A stretch of 64,000 nucleotides of DNA from Sphingobacterium griseoflavum (lineage in GTDB: Bacteria; Bacteroidota; Bacteroidia; Sphingobacteriales; Sphingobacteriaceae): the NCBI RefSeq assembly GCF_014653155.1, contig NZ_BNAF01000005.1:124001-188000 (forward strand). The letters are read 5' to 3'. The position numbers and the translations under genes were made by a program. This document shows, piece after piece, positions 15,968-23,764 of the stretch (the first letter of the stretch is position 1; each line of letters begins with the position of its first letter). A model generated the notes under the pieces. The model did no database searches. It had not been told where the DNA came from and was given only the letters and a program-made list of their open reading frames with translations.

Positions 15968-16970
15968 GTTCGTTCAGCGGTAAGGAGTGGGCTTTTTTTA
16001 TACCGGCATAGCACAGTATGCCCACGAGTATCCAAAACAGTTGACGCGATCGACGTAACAGGGTTACTGCCAGCCAAATGGCTGTGGTGTGTATACCCAC
16101 GGCTGTGAGCACGAGTTTGTTTCCAAGCTCTTCGACGCCCAATTGGCCCGGCACCACGGCGCCCAAGCTCTTCACGATCACGACGCCCATATCCAAGAGC
16201 AATCCATGTATAATCAAGATATCATAGCCCAGAAATTTTAAGATGAAATAAAATTCCAAACTGCCTACCACCCAATGTAGTGCGGATAGCAGGTAAGCAC
16301 CCCAAAAGATAGCTGGTTTCTGTTGGTAAAAGCGCTGCGCTTTTACCAACAGTATGCGTAGACGCCAAGTGAATTTTTGCCAGATATTTTCCGGTATGGC
16401 CCCAGGTGAGTGGTTTGCTACGGTTTTTCGGTGCAGCGTGTAAAAAAGCAAAAGCTTGACAAGAAATACGGATATAGCCAAACCAATCAATAGGTAGGTG
16501 AACAGTCCTGACATATGCACTACCGGAAAAAACAGAAGCCATGCTATGGCGGCGATAAGCAGCAATAGTTGGGAGAGCACCACTGTTATTCGCGAGATTA
16601 CAATGGAGGTTGCCGCCGTTGCTTCAGGGATGTCGTAAGCTTTGAGCAATTCGCCCTTCAGCAAATCGCCCCCAACTATACTTGTAGGATTGTATAGGCC
16701 CACGGTTTCTCCAATTTGTCGCACGCCGAACAGTTGGAATATATTGATACGCTTTCTTTCTTCCACGAGGCATATCCACCAAGCCCAGGTGCCCAAGAGG
16801 TAAGCAATAAAGGTGCACAGCAGCAAATACAGCAAACGAAAACCTATTTTTTCTATTTCTTGCAGCACCATCAACATATTGGTTTGCACAATGAATACCG
16901 CCAATGGTACGCTCACGCAAGTAAGCACGATGATTTTCTGCCACTTTTTGTTTTTTAGCAAGCTGTCCAT
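15948..16970 (-). CDS. lysylphosphatidylglycerol-synthase-like/flippase-like integral membrane protein (UPF0104 type)
   Basis: The start chosen is the ATG at 16970 (340 residues), because upstream in-frame codons would add a polar 24-residue tail and a longer overlap. About eight hydrophobic segments are visible, starting at IIVLTCVSVPLAVFIV. Features of the family include the glycine- and proline-rich segment VGLYNPTSIVGGDLLKGEL (~105-125) and GAVVPGQLGVEELGNKL near the C-terminus (~290-310), similar to the N-terminal flippase half of MprF and to AglD-like proteins. There is no C-terminal aminoacyltransferase domain. It overlaps the upstream glycosyltransferase by 16 nt and the downstream one by 20 nt, so the three are almost certainly translated together. 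A role in lipid or lipid-linked sugar handling is inferred. Confidence 0.82.
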   Translation of the reverse strand: MDSLLKNKKWQKIIVLTCVSVPLAVFIVQTNMLMVLQEIEKIGFRLLYLLLCTFIAYLLGTWAWWICLVEERKRINIFQLFGVRQIGETVGLYNPTSIVGGDLLKGELLKAYDIPEATAATSIVISRITVVLSQLLLLIAAIAWLLFFPVVHMSGLFTYLLIGLAISVFLVKLLLFYTLHRKTVANHSPGAIPENIWQKFTWRLRILLVKAQRFYQQKPAIFWGAYLLSALHWVVGSLEFYFILKFLGYDILIIHGLLLDMGVVIVKSLGAVVPGQLGVEELGNKLVLTAVGIHTTAIWLAVTLLRRSRQLFWILVGILCYAGIKKAHSLPLNEHGNTIR

Positions 16971-18130
16971 ACCAGGCTGCGGGTTGTAGCGTTGGCTAGC
17001 AATTTCACATCTTCGAAATAACGTTGCACGAGATGTTCCCAATCCAATGCCCGCACTTGGGCTAGAGCAGCGTTGCTGATTACTTGGTGTAGCTCAGGAT
17101 CCCGTAATAAGAGAGAAAGATGAATAAGGTAATCTTCAGGGGCCTTTGGTATACATTTGTACCCATTGTGTCGATGGCGTATCAAGTCAGCGCTACCGCC
17201 GCCATCAGCGATGACACAGGGAAGGCCCGATGCCATGGCCTCGATGACGACGTTGCCGTAGGTTTCCGAAGTGGATGTGAAGACGAAAGCGTCACAAGAA
17301 GCATATAAAATGGCCAATTCCCTATGTTCAAGTTTCCCAAGAAAGTAGGCCTCTGGCATATGCCGCTGCATCTCTTCCTTGGCAGCACCGTCGCCGGCAA
17401 TAATGAGGTTATGCGCCAGCCCATTTCTTTGCAGGTGTTGGTAGATTTCGATGAGCGTCTGTATATTTTTCTCCCATACCAATCGGCTGGCAAATAGTAT
17501 ATTGGGCTTGGTATTCCCTGTAATTTTTTGCACAAAGCACAGATCCCTTTTTATGGGATTGAAAAGTGTCAGGTCGATACCACGTTGCCATAGGGTTAAT
17601 CGCTGGCTGGAAACACCTAGGTTTTCCAGTTGTTTGGTCATCGATTCCGATGGCACGTAAACTGTCGAGCAGCGATTGTAAAACTTTTTGCTAGCGGCGA
17701 TCATCCAGCGCTCCACGGGCTTTATAAGTGCGGGGAATTTTCGGAAGTAGTAAGGTATATACGAAATGAAATTAGTATGGTAAATGCTAATGACTGGTAT
17801 ATTGCGCTGCTGTGCGTAGCGCAATGCGAAAAAACCCAATAAGGAAGGCGTAGCAATATGGACTACATCTGGTTGGAAGTTGTCCAACTCCTGCTTCAGC
17901 TGTTGCTTCACAAACAAAGGTAGGCTGAAGCTGTAATCCTTGTTCAGTGTCGTATTTAGCGATGGAATTTTGAGCGATTCATGGGTAGCCACACGTTTAG
18001 GACCTTTCCCGTAGACGAAAAGATAGGAAAACCGATGGGGATCAATTCGGTTGATGATTTGGAACATAGTACGTGATGCGCCATCAAATTCTTCAATAAG
18101 TATCTCCGCAAAAAATGCCACTTTTACCAT
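16955..18130 (-). CDS. GT4-family glycosyltransferase (MgtA-like)
   Basis: A 391-residue GT-B glycosyltransferase, first gene of the three-gene operon. The N-terminal half starts MVKVAFFAEILIEEFDGAS with the acceptor loop DGASRT. The C-terminal donor-binding half carries NILFASRLVWEKNIQTLIEI and the E-x7-E segment TSETYGNVVIEAMASGLP (~295-313). The overall pattern resembles GT4 enzymes that glycosylate diacylglycerol or phosphatidylinositol (MgtA, PimB-like), but assignment to a specific acceptor is not possible. A signal peptide is absent. The region upstream (18131-18325) is AT-rich and holds the divergent promoters for this operon and the EEP protein. Confidence 0.88.
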   Translation of the reverse strand: MVKVAFFAEILIEEFDGASRTMFQIINRIDPHRFSYLFVYGKGPKRVATHESLKIPSLNTTLNKDYSFSLPLFVKQQLKQELDNFQPDVVHIATPSLLGFFALRYAQQRNIPVISIYHTNFISYIPYYFRKFPALIKPVERWMIAASKKFYNRCSTVYVPSESMTKQLENLGVSSQRLTLWQRGIDLTLFNPIKRDLCFVQKITGNTKPNILFASRLVWEKNIQTLIEIYQHLQRNGLAHNLIIAGDGAAKEEMQRHMPEAYFLGKLEHRELAILYASCDAFVFTSTSETYGNVVIEAMASGLPCVIADGGGSADLIRHRHNGYKCIPKAPEDYLIHLSLLLRDPELHQVISNAALAQVRALDWEHLVQRYFEDVKLLANATTRSLVWTAC

Positions 18131-18325
18131 ATGATCAGGTTTCGTTGTTTTTTTCGAAGATATAGGATAGATATGTAGTTAATATATATTGATTATTAAT
18201 GATTTATGAATTTTCACCGTATTGTTTACATTTTCTGTATGATTTTTCCATAAAAGCTTCACCTAGAATTTATGCAGGGCTAACATAAGGCCCTTAGCTT
18301 TGGAAATATCAACTACCTGATACAG

Positions 18326-19321
18326 ATGAGTATACACCCTATTCGATCAAACCGATATCAATGGGCACGACAATTTGCTGTTCTTGTTTTGTTGGGAGCG
18401 TATGTATGTCCGATCAAAATCAGTCAGTCGGCGATTTATGATCCCTTTGGATCTTGGGCGCCACTGACGGGCGAAGGAAGCTGCAGGGAGGGTGAGCTGA
18501 ACTTATTGACGTATAACATAGCAGGTTTACCGGAGCTGCTATCCGGTGCCAAAAGTCCGCGTGCGTCAAGCATGGTGGAAATAGGCGTGCGGATGGCTGC
18601 CTACGATATCATAAATGTGCAGGAAGATTTCCACTACCACAAAGAGCTGTACAGGGGGGCGAATAAGCATCCTTATCGTACGGCTCATCAAGATCGATTG
18701 CCTTACGGCGATGGTTTAAACACGCTGTCGAGATATCCAATTTTATTCACAAAACGTGTTGCTTGGCTGGATTGCAGCGGCGCAGATTGCCTCGCTGCAA
18801 AGGGCTTCTCCTTGTCACGCATAATGGTAGCCCAAGGGGTAACCGTCGACGTCTATAATGTCCATGCCAACTCGGAAGATAACCCGCGCGCGACACTGGC
18901 AAGGCGCAACAACATGAAACAACTGGCTAAGTATATTGCCGAAAATTCTGACCAACAGGCATTGCTTTTGATGGGCGATTTTAATGCACACTATGCAGCA
19001 GCCTGGGATAAATTGCATGATTTCGTTCTCAAAAATAGGCTCACGGATGCTTGGGTCGTGACGAAAAGAGAGGGACGAACGCCGCCCGTGGTAAACGATT
19101 TTACTCCTCCGGATAAGCTCGGGCTCACGGATAGCTGTGAAAGCATTGATAAAATATTCTTTAGAAATAGTGCCTATCTAGCATTTACTCCCTGCTCGTA
19201 TAAAATTCAAAAACAGTATTTTTCGAATCGCTATGGTCAACCCCTATCCGACCATTGTGCCGTTTCGCTTTCCATGAAATGGAAAAGGCTGAAAGGTAAT
19301 ATGCTGTTGAACGTCCACTGA
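18326..19321 (+). CDS. secreted endonuclease/exonuclease/phosphatase (EEP)-fold phosphodiesterase
   Basis: 331 residues with an N-terminal hydrophobic export signal (AVLVLLGAYVCPIKISQSA). The EEP fold is clear: LLTYNIAGLP (metal-site Asn), INVQEDFHYH (Glu), DVYNVHANS, LLMGDFNAHY (catalytic Asp/Asn), CESIDKIFFR and the C-terminal LSDHCAVS (Asp-His). Four extra cysteines (in DCSGADC, DSCES and PCSY) may form disulfides, which fits export. Members of this fold include sphingomyelinases, nucleases and inositol phosphatases. The LSDH ending and extracellular form favour a phosphodiesterase on a lipid or nucleic acid, but this is not settled. A possible -7 element TAGCTTTG lies at 18295-18302. Confidence 0.83.
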   Translation: MSIHPIRSNRYQWARQFAVLVLLGAYVCPIKISQSAIYDPFGSWAPLTGEGSCREGELNLLTYNIAGLPELLSGAKSPRASSMVEIGVRMAAYDIINVQEDFHYHKELYRGANKHPYRTAHQDRLPYGDGLNTLSRYPILFTKRVAWLDCSGADCLAAKGFSLSRIMVAQGVTVDVYNVHANSEDNPRATLARRNNMKQLAKYIAENSDQQALLLMGDFNAHYAAAWDKLHDFVLKNRLTDAWVVTKREGRTPPVVNDFTPPDKLGLTDSCESIDKIFFRNSAYLAFTPCSYKIQKQYFSNRYGQPLSDHCAVSLSMKWKRLKGNMLLNVH

Positions 19322-19425
19322 TGTACCATTCGTAAAGTAAATGCTGCGAAATGAAGAGTGGTTGTGACCCCCTATACTAATTGAAACGGAGCCTACATCA
19401 TGTAGCGTGAAGGGTTGATTAGTAA

Positions 19426-19458
19426 AAAAGACCTAAGTTTCTCCGGCTTAGGTCTTTT
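19426..19458. terminator. bidirectional Rho-independent terminator
   Basis: A 12-bp perfect stem (AAAAGACCTAAG at 19426-19437, CTTAGGTCTTTT at 19447-19458) with a 9-nt loop lies between the convergent EEP and M16 genes. A T run on either strand makes it suitable for both. Confidence 0.85.
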
Positions 19459-19485
19459 CTATAGTGATAATGGTAGTCCGCTCAA

Positions 19486-22341
19486 TTATTTTATTTCATC
19501 CGGCAATAGGATAAATTTAAATAGCTGTTCTTCTTTCAGGTATTTTTTTGCCACCGATTGAACAGACTTGACGGTAATCTTATCCAAGTCGTCTAAGTAA
19601 CGTGTAATGTATGTCGGATCTTCCTCACGTTGGTAAGCGCCAGATAACTGACCCATCCAAAATCGATTCTCTTTCAATGACAATTCCAGTTGTCTTTTTT
19701 GTTCGATTTTGAATTTTTCCAAATCCTCTTGCAGTGGGCCATGTTGTTTCACTTTATTGATTTCGTCGAGGGTAGAGGCGATAAGCCCTTTGTATTTATC
19801 CACAGCTGTTCCAAAAGATACGGTGAAGCTAAAACGATTCTTCGGATATTTGCTGGTGGATGCGCGAGCCGCCGTTCCATACACGCCACTTTCTTCCTCG
19901 CGCAATCGCTCCAAAAGCTTGATCGTCAGTACCCCCTCTAAGGCATTCATATTTAAATTTTCCGTTTCGTTGTAGTTGTAGTCTCCATAAAAACTTAGTA
20001 CAGCTGTTGCTTTCTCCTCTTTACCTTTGCGCACTATTTTTTCGAAACCTTTTTCGGGCTCATAAATACCTAAATCTTTGGCCTGCTCCATGCGATTGGT
20101 AGAAGGTAAGGCAGCGAGATACTGTTCAAGATAAGGAGTTATCTCGACTTCGGTGAATGATCCGACGATGGTGAACGTAAAGTCGGAAGCATCGGCAAAT
20201 CGCTCTTTGTAGATTTGCAATGCCCGAGCCTGATCGATCTTTTCTACAGCCTCCATGCTGATGGGGCTGCGCCGAATGTTGCCCTTATAGAGGCTTTCCA
20301 GCATAGCCTGGCTAAACACAAAATTAGGGTTGCCTTCACGGTTGGCAATCATAGAACGGGTTTTTGTGATCATACTTTGGAAAGCATCGTCTTCGATGCG
20401 AGGCGCGGTAAAATAGCCATAGATCATCTCAAAAGCGGTTTTCAACCCCTCCTTATCACTGTGTCCCGATATCCCTTCACTTCGTTCGCTAATGTAGGGA
20501 CTTATATTCAAGTTCTTTCCGGCCAGATATTTCTGTAGCTCGATGGTATTGAGCTGGCCAATGCCACTACTGTTCACAAGATCTGCTGCCTGGGCTGCTG
20601 AATAGTAGTCTTCGTCGGTGTAGCGTGATGTCCCTCCAGGACTGTAGGCGCTGATGAGGATTTCATCGTTTTTAAAGGTGGTAGGTTTTAGCACGACCCG
20701 GACGCCGTTAGTGAGTCTAAGCTCTTTGCTTTGCACGGCAGCAATTTCTTTGGAATTCGCTATTTTCCCGGCTACGGGCTCTTCCGCCAACATAGGTAGA
20801 TCGGAGACGTTATCCTCATAAGCCGCTATCTGTTCGTTCTGTATGGCTGACACCCACGCTTTTGCCATGTTTTCGTCAGGTAAATTGGCTTTTTCACTTT
20901 CAGGCGCCATGATAATCATATCCCTGTTGTGGTCTACATAATACTGCTTGCCCAATTGGTTGACCTCCTTAAGCGTTAATGTCGGAAGTAACTGTTTGTA
21001 TAGATTGTACGAATCTTCGTTGCTTACGGCCGGCCCGTCTTCCAAGTAGTGGTTTAGATAGGTGTTGACATAGCTGTCGGATTTCTTTTTGTCGCGCTCT
21101 ATATAGGCCATTTCGCTACCTTTACGTATCGACGATACAGCTCGGTCAAATTCAGTTTCGGTAAACCCGTGTTGCTCGACGCGTTCAAGTTCCCGGATCA
21201 ATGCTTTAAAGCCCGTTTCAAATTCACCAGGTTTCGCAACGAACACAGCATTATAGGCATCAAGCCCTCCGATGAAACTTCCGATACCGACACTGGCTTG
21301 AATAAATGGTGGATTGGCGGATTGCGCCAGTTCGCCCAGCCGCGCATTGAGCATGTCGTTGTAAACAGATCTTAAAAGAGTGGTTCGAAATTCGCGTACG
21401 GTTTTTACTTTTTGTTCTTCGTGTTTGATGGTAAGCTGTCCTACCGTATACGTCATCTCTGGATCGGTCACCGCAATAAATTGGTTGGTATGCAGGAGTG
21501 GTACCCGATATTCTTCGCGTTTGGGGGCATCTGCAGGAGTCTTCAGGTCAGAAAATAGCCTTTTTACTTCACTTTCCATCGCAGCAACATCAATGTCGCC
21601 GACGATGATGATGGCTTGTAGATCCGGTCGATACCAGTCTCTATGAAAGTTACGAAGTGTAGCGTAGGGGAAATTTTTGATATTAGATTCCGTACCTATG
21701 GGTAGTCGGTTTGAATACCGAGATTTGTTAAGCATGATGGGCAAATACTGATCGCGCATACGTTGTGACGCTCCGCGTCCGCCTCGCATTTCCTCCAGCA
21801 CGATGCCGCGTTCTTTGTCTATTTCTTCGTCGCTAAGCAATGCATCTTGTGCCCAATCGCGCATAACCTGCAGGCCATTCCTCAACAGCTCCGCATCGTC
21901 CGAAGGGATGGGTAGCTGATATACGGTTTGATCAAATCCCGTGTAGGCATTTAAATCGCTACCAAAACGAACGCCTGCCTTCTGCAAATAGTTTACCAAT
22001 TCGTTTTTCGGGAAATGCTTTAGGCCATTGAAGTTCATATGCTCTAGAAAATGCGCCAATCCGACCTGTTCGTCAGTTTCTAAAATAGAACCTACCTTGG
22101 TGGCTAAGTACATGGTAACCCGATCTTTCGGCTCAACGTTCCGTCGGATGTAATAGCGGAAACCGTTGGCTAGTTGTCCGGTTTTTACCTCCTTGTCAAA
22201 CGGGAGAGGCGTGTCCCAAGACAACGTGTCTGCCTGTATAATTTCTTTGGCGCCGACCGATATGGTAATGGCTTGCACAGGCATGGCCTGGAAGACAGCA
22301 GGCAGTAAAAAAGCTATCGCAACTGGTTTGATTATGTTCAT
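19486..22341 (-). CDS. M16-family zinc metallopeptidase (pitrilysin-like), exported
   Basis: A 951-residue protein with an export signal (about residues 1-24, PAVFQAMPVQA). It has two M16 lobes, each with a peptidase_M16 half and a C-terminal half. The inverted zinc motif HFLEH (His97, Glu100, His101) lies in the first lobe, and a downstream acidic helix ERGIVLEEMRGGRG supplies the third ligand. The second lobe (~residue 540 onward) lacks HxxEH, as is normal for single-chain M16 enzymes, where it acts as the structural partner. Full length agrees with periplasmic insulinase/pitrilysin-like peptidases (~930-960 aa). It would degrade peptides in the periplasm. It is a single gene, ending at a terminator shared with the convergent EEP gene and starting 99 nt from the divergent xerD-type gene. 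Confidence 0.93.
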   Translation of the reverse strand: MNIIKPVAIAFLLPAVFQAMPVQAITISVGAKEIIQADTLSWDTPLPFDKEVKTGQLANGFRYYIRRNVEPKDRVTMYLATKVGSILETDEQVGLAHFLEHMNFNGLKHFPKNELVNYLQKAGVRFGSDLNAYTGFDQTVYQLPIPSDDAELLRNGLQVMRDWAQDALLSDEEIDKERGIVLEEMRGGRGASQRMRDQYLPIMLNKSRYSNRLPIGTESNIKNFPYATLRNFHRDWYRPDLQAIIIVGDIDVAAMESEVKRLFSDLKTPADAPKREEYRVPLLHTNQFIAVTDPEMTYTVGQLTIKHEEQKVKTVREFRTTLLRSVYNDMLNARLGELAQSANPPFIQASVGIGSFIGGLDAYNAVFVAKPGEFETGFKALIRELERVEQHGFTETEFDRAVSSIRKGSEMAYIERDKKKSDSYVNTYLNHYLEDGPAVSNEDSYNLYKQLLPTLTLKEVNQLGKQYYVDHNRDMIIMAPESEKANLPDENMAKAWVSAIQNEQIAAYEDNVSDLPMLAEEPVAGKIANSKEIAAVQSKELRLTNGVRVVLKPTTFKNDEILISAYSPGGTSRYTDEDYYSAAQAADLVNSSGIGQLNTIELQKYLAGKNLNISPYISERSEGISGHSDKEGLKTAFEMIYGYFTAPRIEDDAFQSMITKTRSMIANREGNPNFVFSQAMLESLYKGNIRRSPISMEAVEKIDQARALQIYKERFADASDFTFTIVGSFTEVEITPYLEQYLAALPSTNRMEQAKDLGIYEPEKGFEKIVRKGKEEKATAVLSFYGDYNYNETENLNMNALEGVLTIKLLERLREEESGVYGTAARASTSKYPKNRFSFTVSFGTAVDKYKGLIASTLDEINKVKQHGPLQEDLEKFKIEQKRQLELSLKENRFWMGQLSGAYQREEDPTYITRYLDDLDKITVKSVQSVAKKYLKEEQLFKFILLPDEIK

Positions 22342-22440
22342 AGATATGGATACTTTTATGAAAATATTAGGTGGTAAACTTACAAAAACCGGTAGAATTT
22401 CTGCTGATTTTTCGTGCTTTATTTGCTTATCTTTACCCGT

Positions 22441-23334
22441 ATGGAATGGGATGTTGCTAAAAAAGACTTCAAACGCTATTTACAGTTGGAGCGCAATCTG
22501 TCAAGCAATTCAATTGATGCTTATCTCAACGACGTGCATAAGCTGGAGGCGTATTGTAGCTATCGCACTATTTCGCTAACGCAAGTTGACACGAAGATTG
22601 TGCAGCAGTTTTTGGTATTTATCAATGACTTTCCCATATCGCCTTTTACACAGGCTAGGTTACTCTCCGGATTAAAGACTTTTTTTTCCTTTCTTCAGAT
22701 CGAATACGAATGGGAAAAGAATCCTGCCGAGCTATTGGAATCGCCGAGATTGAGCCGTAAGATTCCGAGCGTGCTCCATCTCCGAGAGATCGATGCGTTG
22801 ATAGAAGCGATCGATCTCTCCACAAATGAAGGTACGCGCAATAAAACAATGTTGGAGGTGTTATATGGCTGTGGACTGCGGGTATCGGAGCTTGTAGGCC
22901 TCAAAATCTCTAATCTTTATTTGGACGTTGAGTTTATCAAGGTAGAAGGGAAGGGGAACAAAGAACGCTTGATTCCGATTGGTAAACAGGCCATCAAGTA
23001 TCTGGAAATATATCTGAAAGAGGTTCGACCAATGCTACCGTTGAAACCGGGTTTTGGAGATTTTGTTTTCTTGAATAGGAGGGGCGCACCGCTTAGCCGT
23101 GTGATGGTATTTTTGATTATAAAAGATTTGGCGAAGAAAATTGGGTTGACAAAGCCGATCAGCCCTCACACGTTTCGGCATTCCTTTGCCTCACATTTGG
23201 TGGAAGGTGGCGCTGATCTTCGCGCTGTCCAAGATATGCTTGGACATGAAAGTATTACCACCACGGAGATCTATACCCATATCGATAAAGATTATCTGCA
23301 ATCCGTTATCACGCAGTATCATCCACGTTCTTGA
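22441..23334 (+). CDS. xerD: tyrosine recombinase XerD/XerC type
   Basis: 297 residues from the ATG at 22441. In-frame starts upstream would add a hydrophobic nonconserved tail. The N-terminal SAM-like DNA-binding domain (~1-95) is followed by the catalytic domain with all active residues: Arg147 (LYGCGLRVSE), Lys171 (EGKGNKERLIP), His243 and Arg246 (SPHTFRHSFA), His269 (LGHES) and the nucleophile Tyr278 (TEIYTHID). Length and motif spelling match chromosomal XerC/XerD enzymes that resolve chromosome dimers at dif, not phage integrases. No dif-like site was recognised nearby. Which of the two Xer paralogues this is remains uncertain, and XerD is the better guess. Confidence 0.88.
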   Translation: MEWDVAKKDFKRYLQLERNLSSNSIDAYLNDVHKLEAYCSYRTISLTQVDTKIVQQFLVFINDFPISPFTQARLLSGLKTFFSFLQIEYEWEKNPAELLESPRLSRKIPSVLHLREIDALIEAIDLSTNEGTRNKTMLEVLYGCGLRVSELVGLKISNLYLDVEFIKVEGKGNKERLIPIGKQAIKYLEIYLKEVRPMLPLKPGFGDFVFLNRRGAPLSRVMVFLIIKDLAKKIGLTKPISPHTFRHSFASHLVEGGADLRAVQDMLGHESITTTEIYTHIDKDYLQSVITQYHPRS

Positions 23335-23360
23335 TGGTAAACGATGTCTTTTCTATTTTT

Positions 23361-23392
23361 TTTGCAATGTTGTTGCATTTGTTTTACCTTTG
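23361..23392 (+). promoter_or_regulatory. promoter with embedded palindromic operator, metal-uptake-type operon
   Basis: A -33 TTTG at 23361-23364, an exact 20-nt spacer and a -7 TACCTTTG at 23385-23392 form an excellent Bacteroidota promoter. A perfect inverted repeat TGCAA-N5-TTGCA (23363-23377) starts inside the -33 box and fills the spacer, so a dimeric repressor bound there would block sigma access. The first start codon follows 10 nt after the -7 box. The nature of the operon suggests a metal-sensing repressor such as a Fur/Zur-type protein, which is inferred. Confidence 0.75.
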
Positions 23393-23402
23393 CCTCCATC
23401 GT

Positions 23403-23723
23403 ATGATGAAGAAGCTATTGTTGCATATCCTTTTGGTCATCGGGCTCGTTGGTCTGGTGTCGGCAAGTGCACTGCAGTATACGCATCATCAAGACCACCA
23501 CGATTGTGCGGCCGCCACAGATAAGCACGGCCCTGACGCTGAACATTGTTCGTTGTGCTGGTTTGTTTCCCATCAAGTACTCGGTGAAATCCATTTAGCT
23601 TCATTGCTACCGGAAGCGGAGTCTTCCCTGGTGATTCCTGCAGAAAAAGCTCGTTTGCTTGTTCGAGTCCTCGATCAAGTCCATCTCTTAATAAGTAATA
23701 AAGATCCGCCTGTTACCCTATAG
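23403..23723 (+). CDS. small exported His/Cys-rich protein, first gene of metal-uptake-type operon
   Basis: Start taken at the ATG at 23403 (106 residues), which directly follows the promoter. Upstream in-frame codons lie before the transcription start. A hydrophobic segment (LLLHILLVIGLVGLVSASA) is followed by a His/Cys-rich stretch, YTHHQDHHDC, and HCSLCWFVSHQV with a CxxC-like pair. It then ends in a plain helical tail. The layout recalls small DUF2946-like or HYC-type proteins that precede metal receptors in Bacteroidota and Proteobacteria. A role in binding or sensing metal in the periplasm is inferred from the residues and from the downstream receptor, 41 nt away. Confidence 0.75.
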   Translation: MMKKLLLHILLVIGLVGLVSASALQYTHHQDHHDCAAATDKHGPDAEHCSLCWFVSHQVLGEIHLASLLPEAESSLVIPAEKARLLVRVLDQVHLLISNKDPPVTL

Positions 23724-23764
23724 ACAGGGTAAATTGTTTTATATCAAAAAAGGCAGATACATAG

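Noticed and set aside
18276..18294. AGGGC...GCCCT inverted repeat upstream of the EEP gene, considered as an operator
   Set aside because: Only 5-bp arms with a 9-nt gap and no partner evidence. Expected by chance at this length.
22441..23334. Xer recombinase considered as an integrase of a mobile element
   Set aside because: Length, motif spelling and neighbours fit a chromosomal XerC/D. No attachment sites, phage genes or insertion boundaries are nearby.
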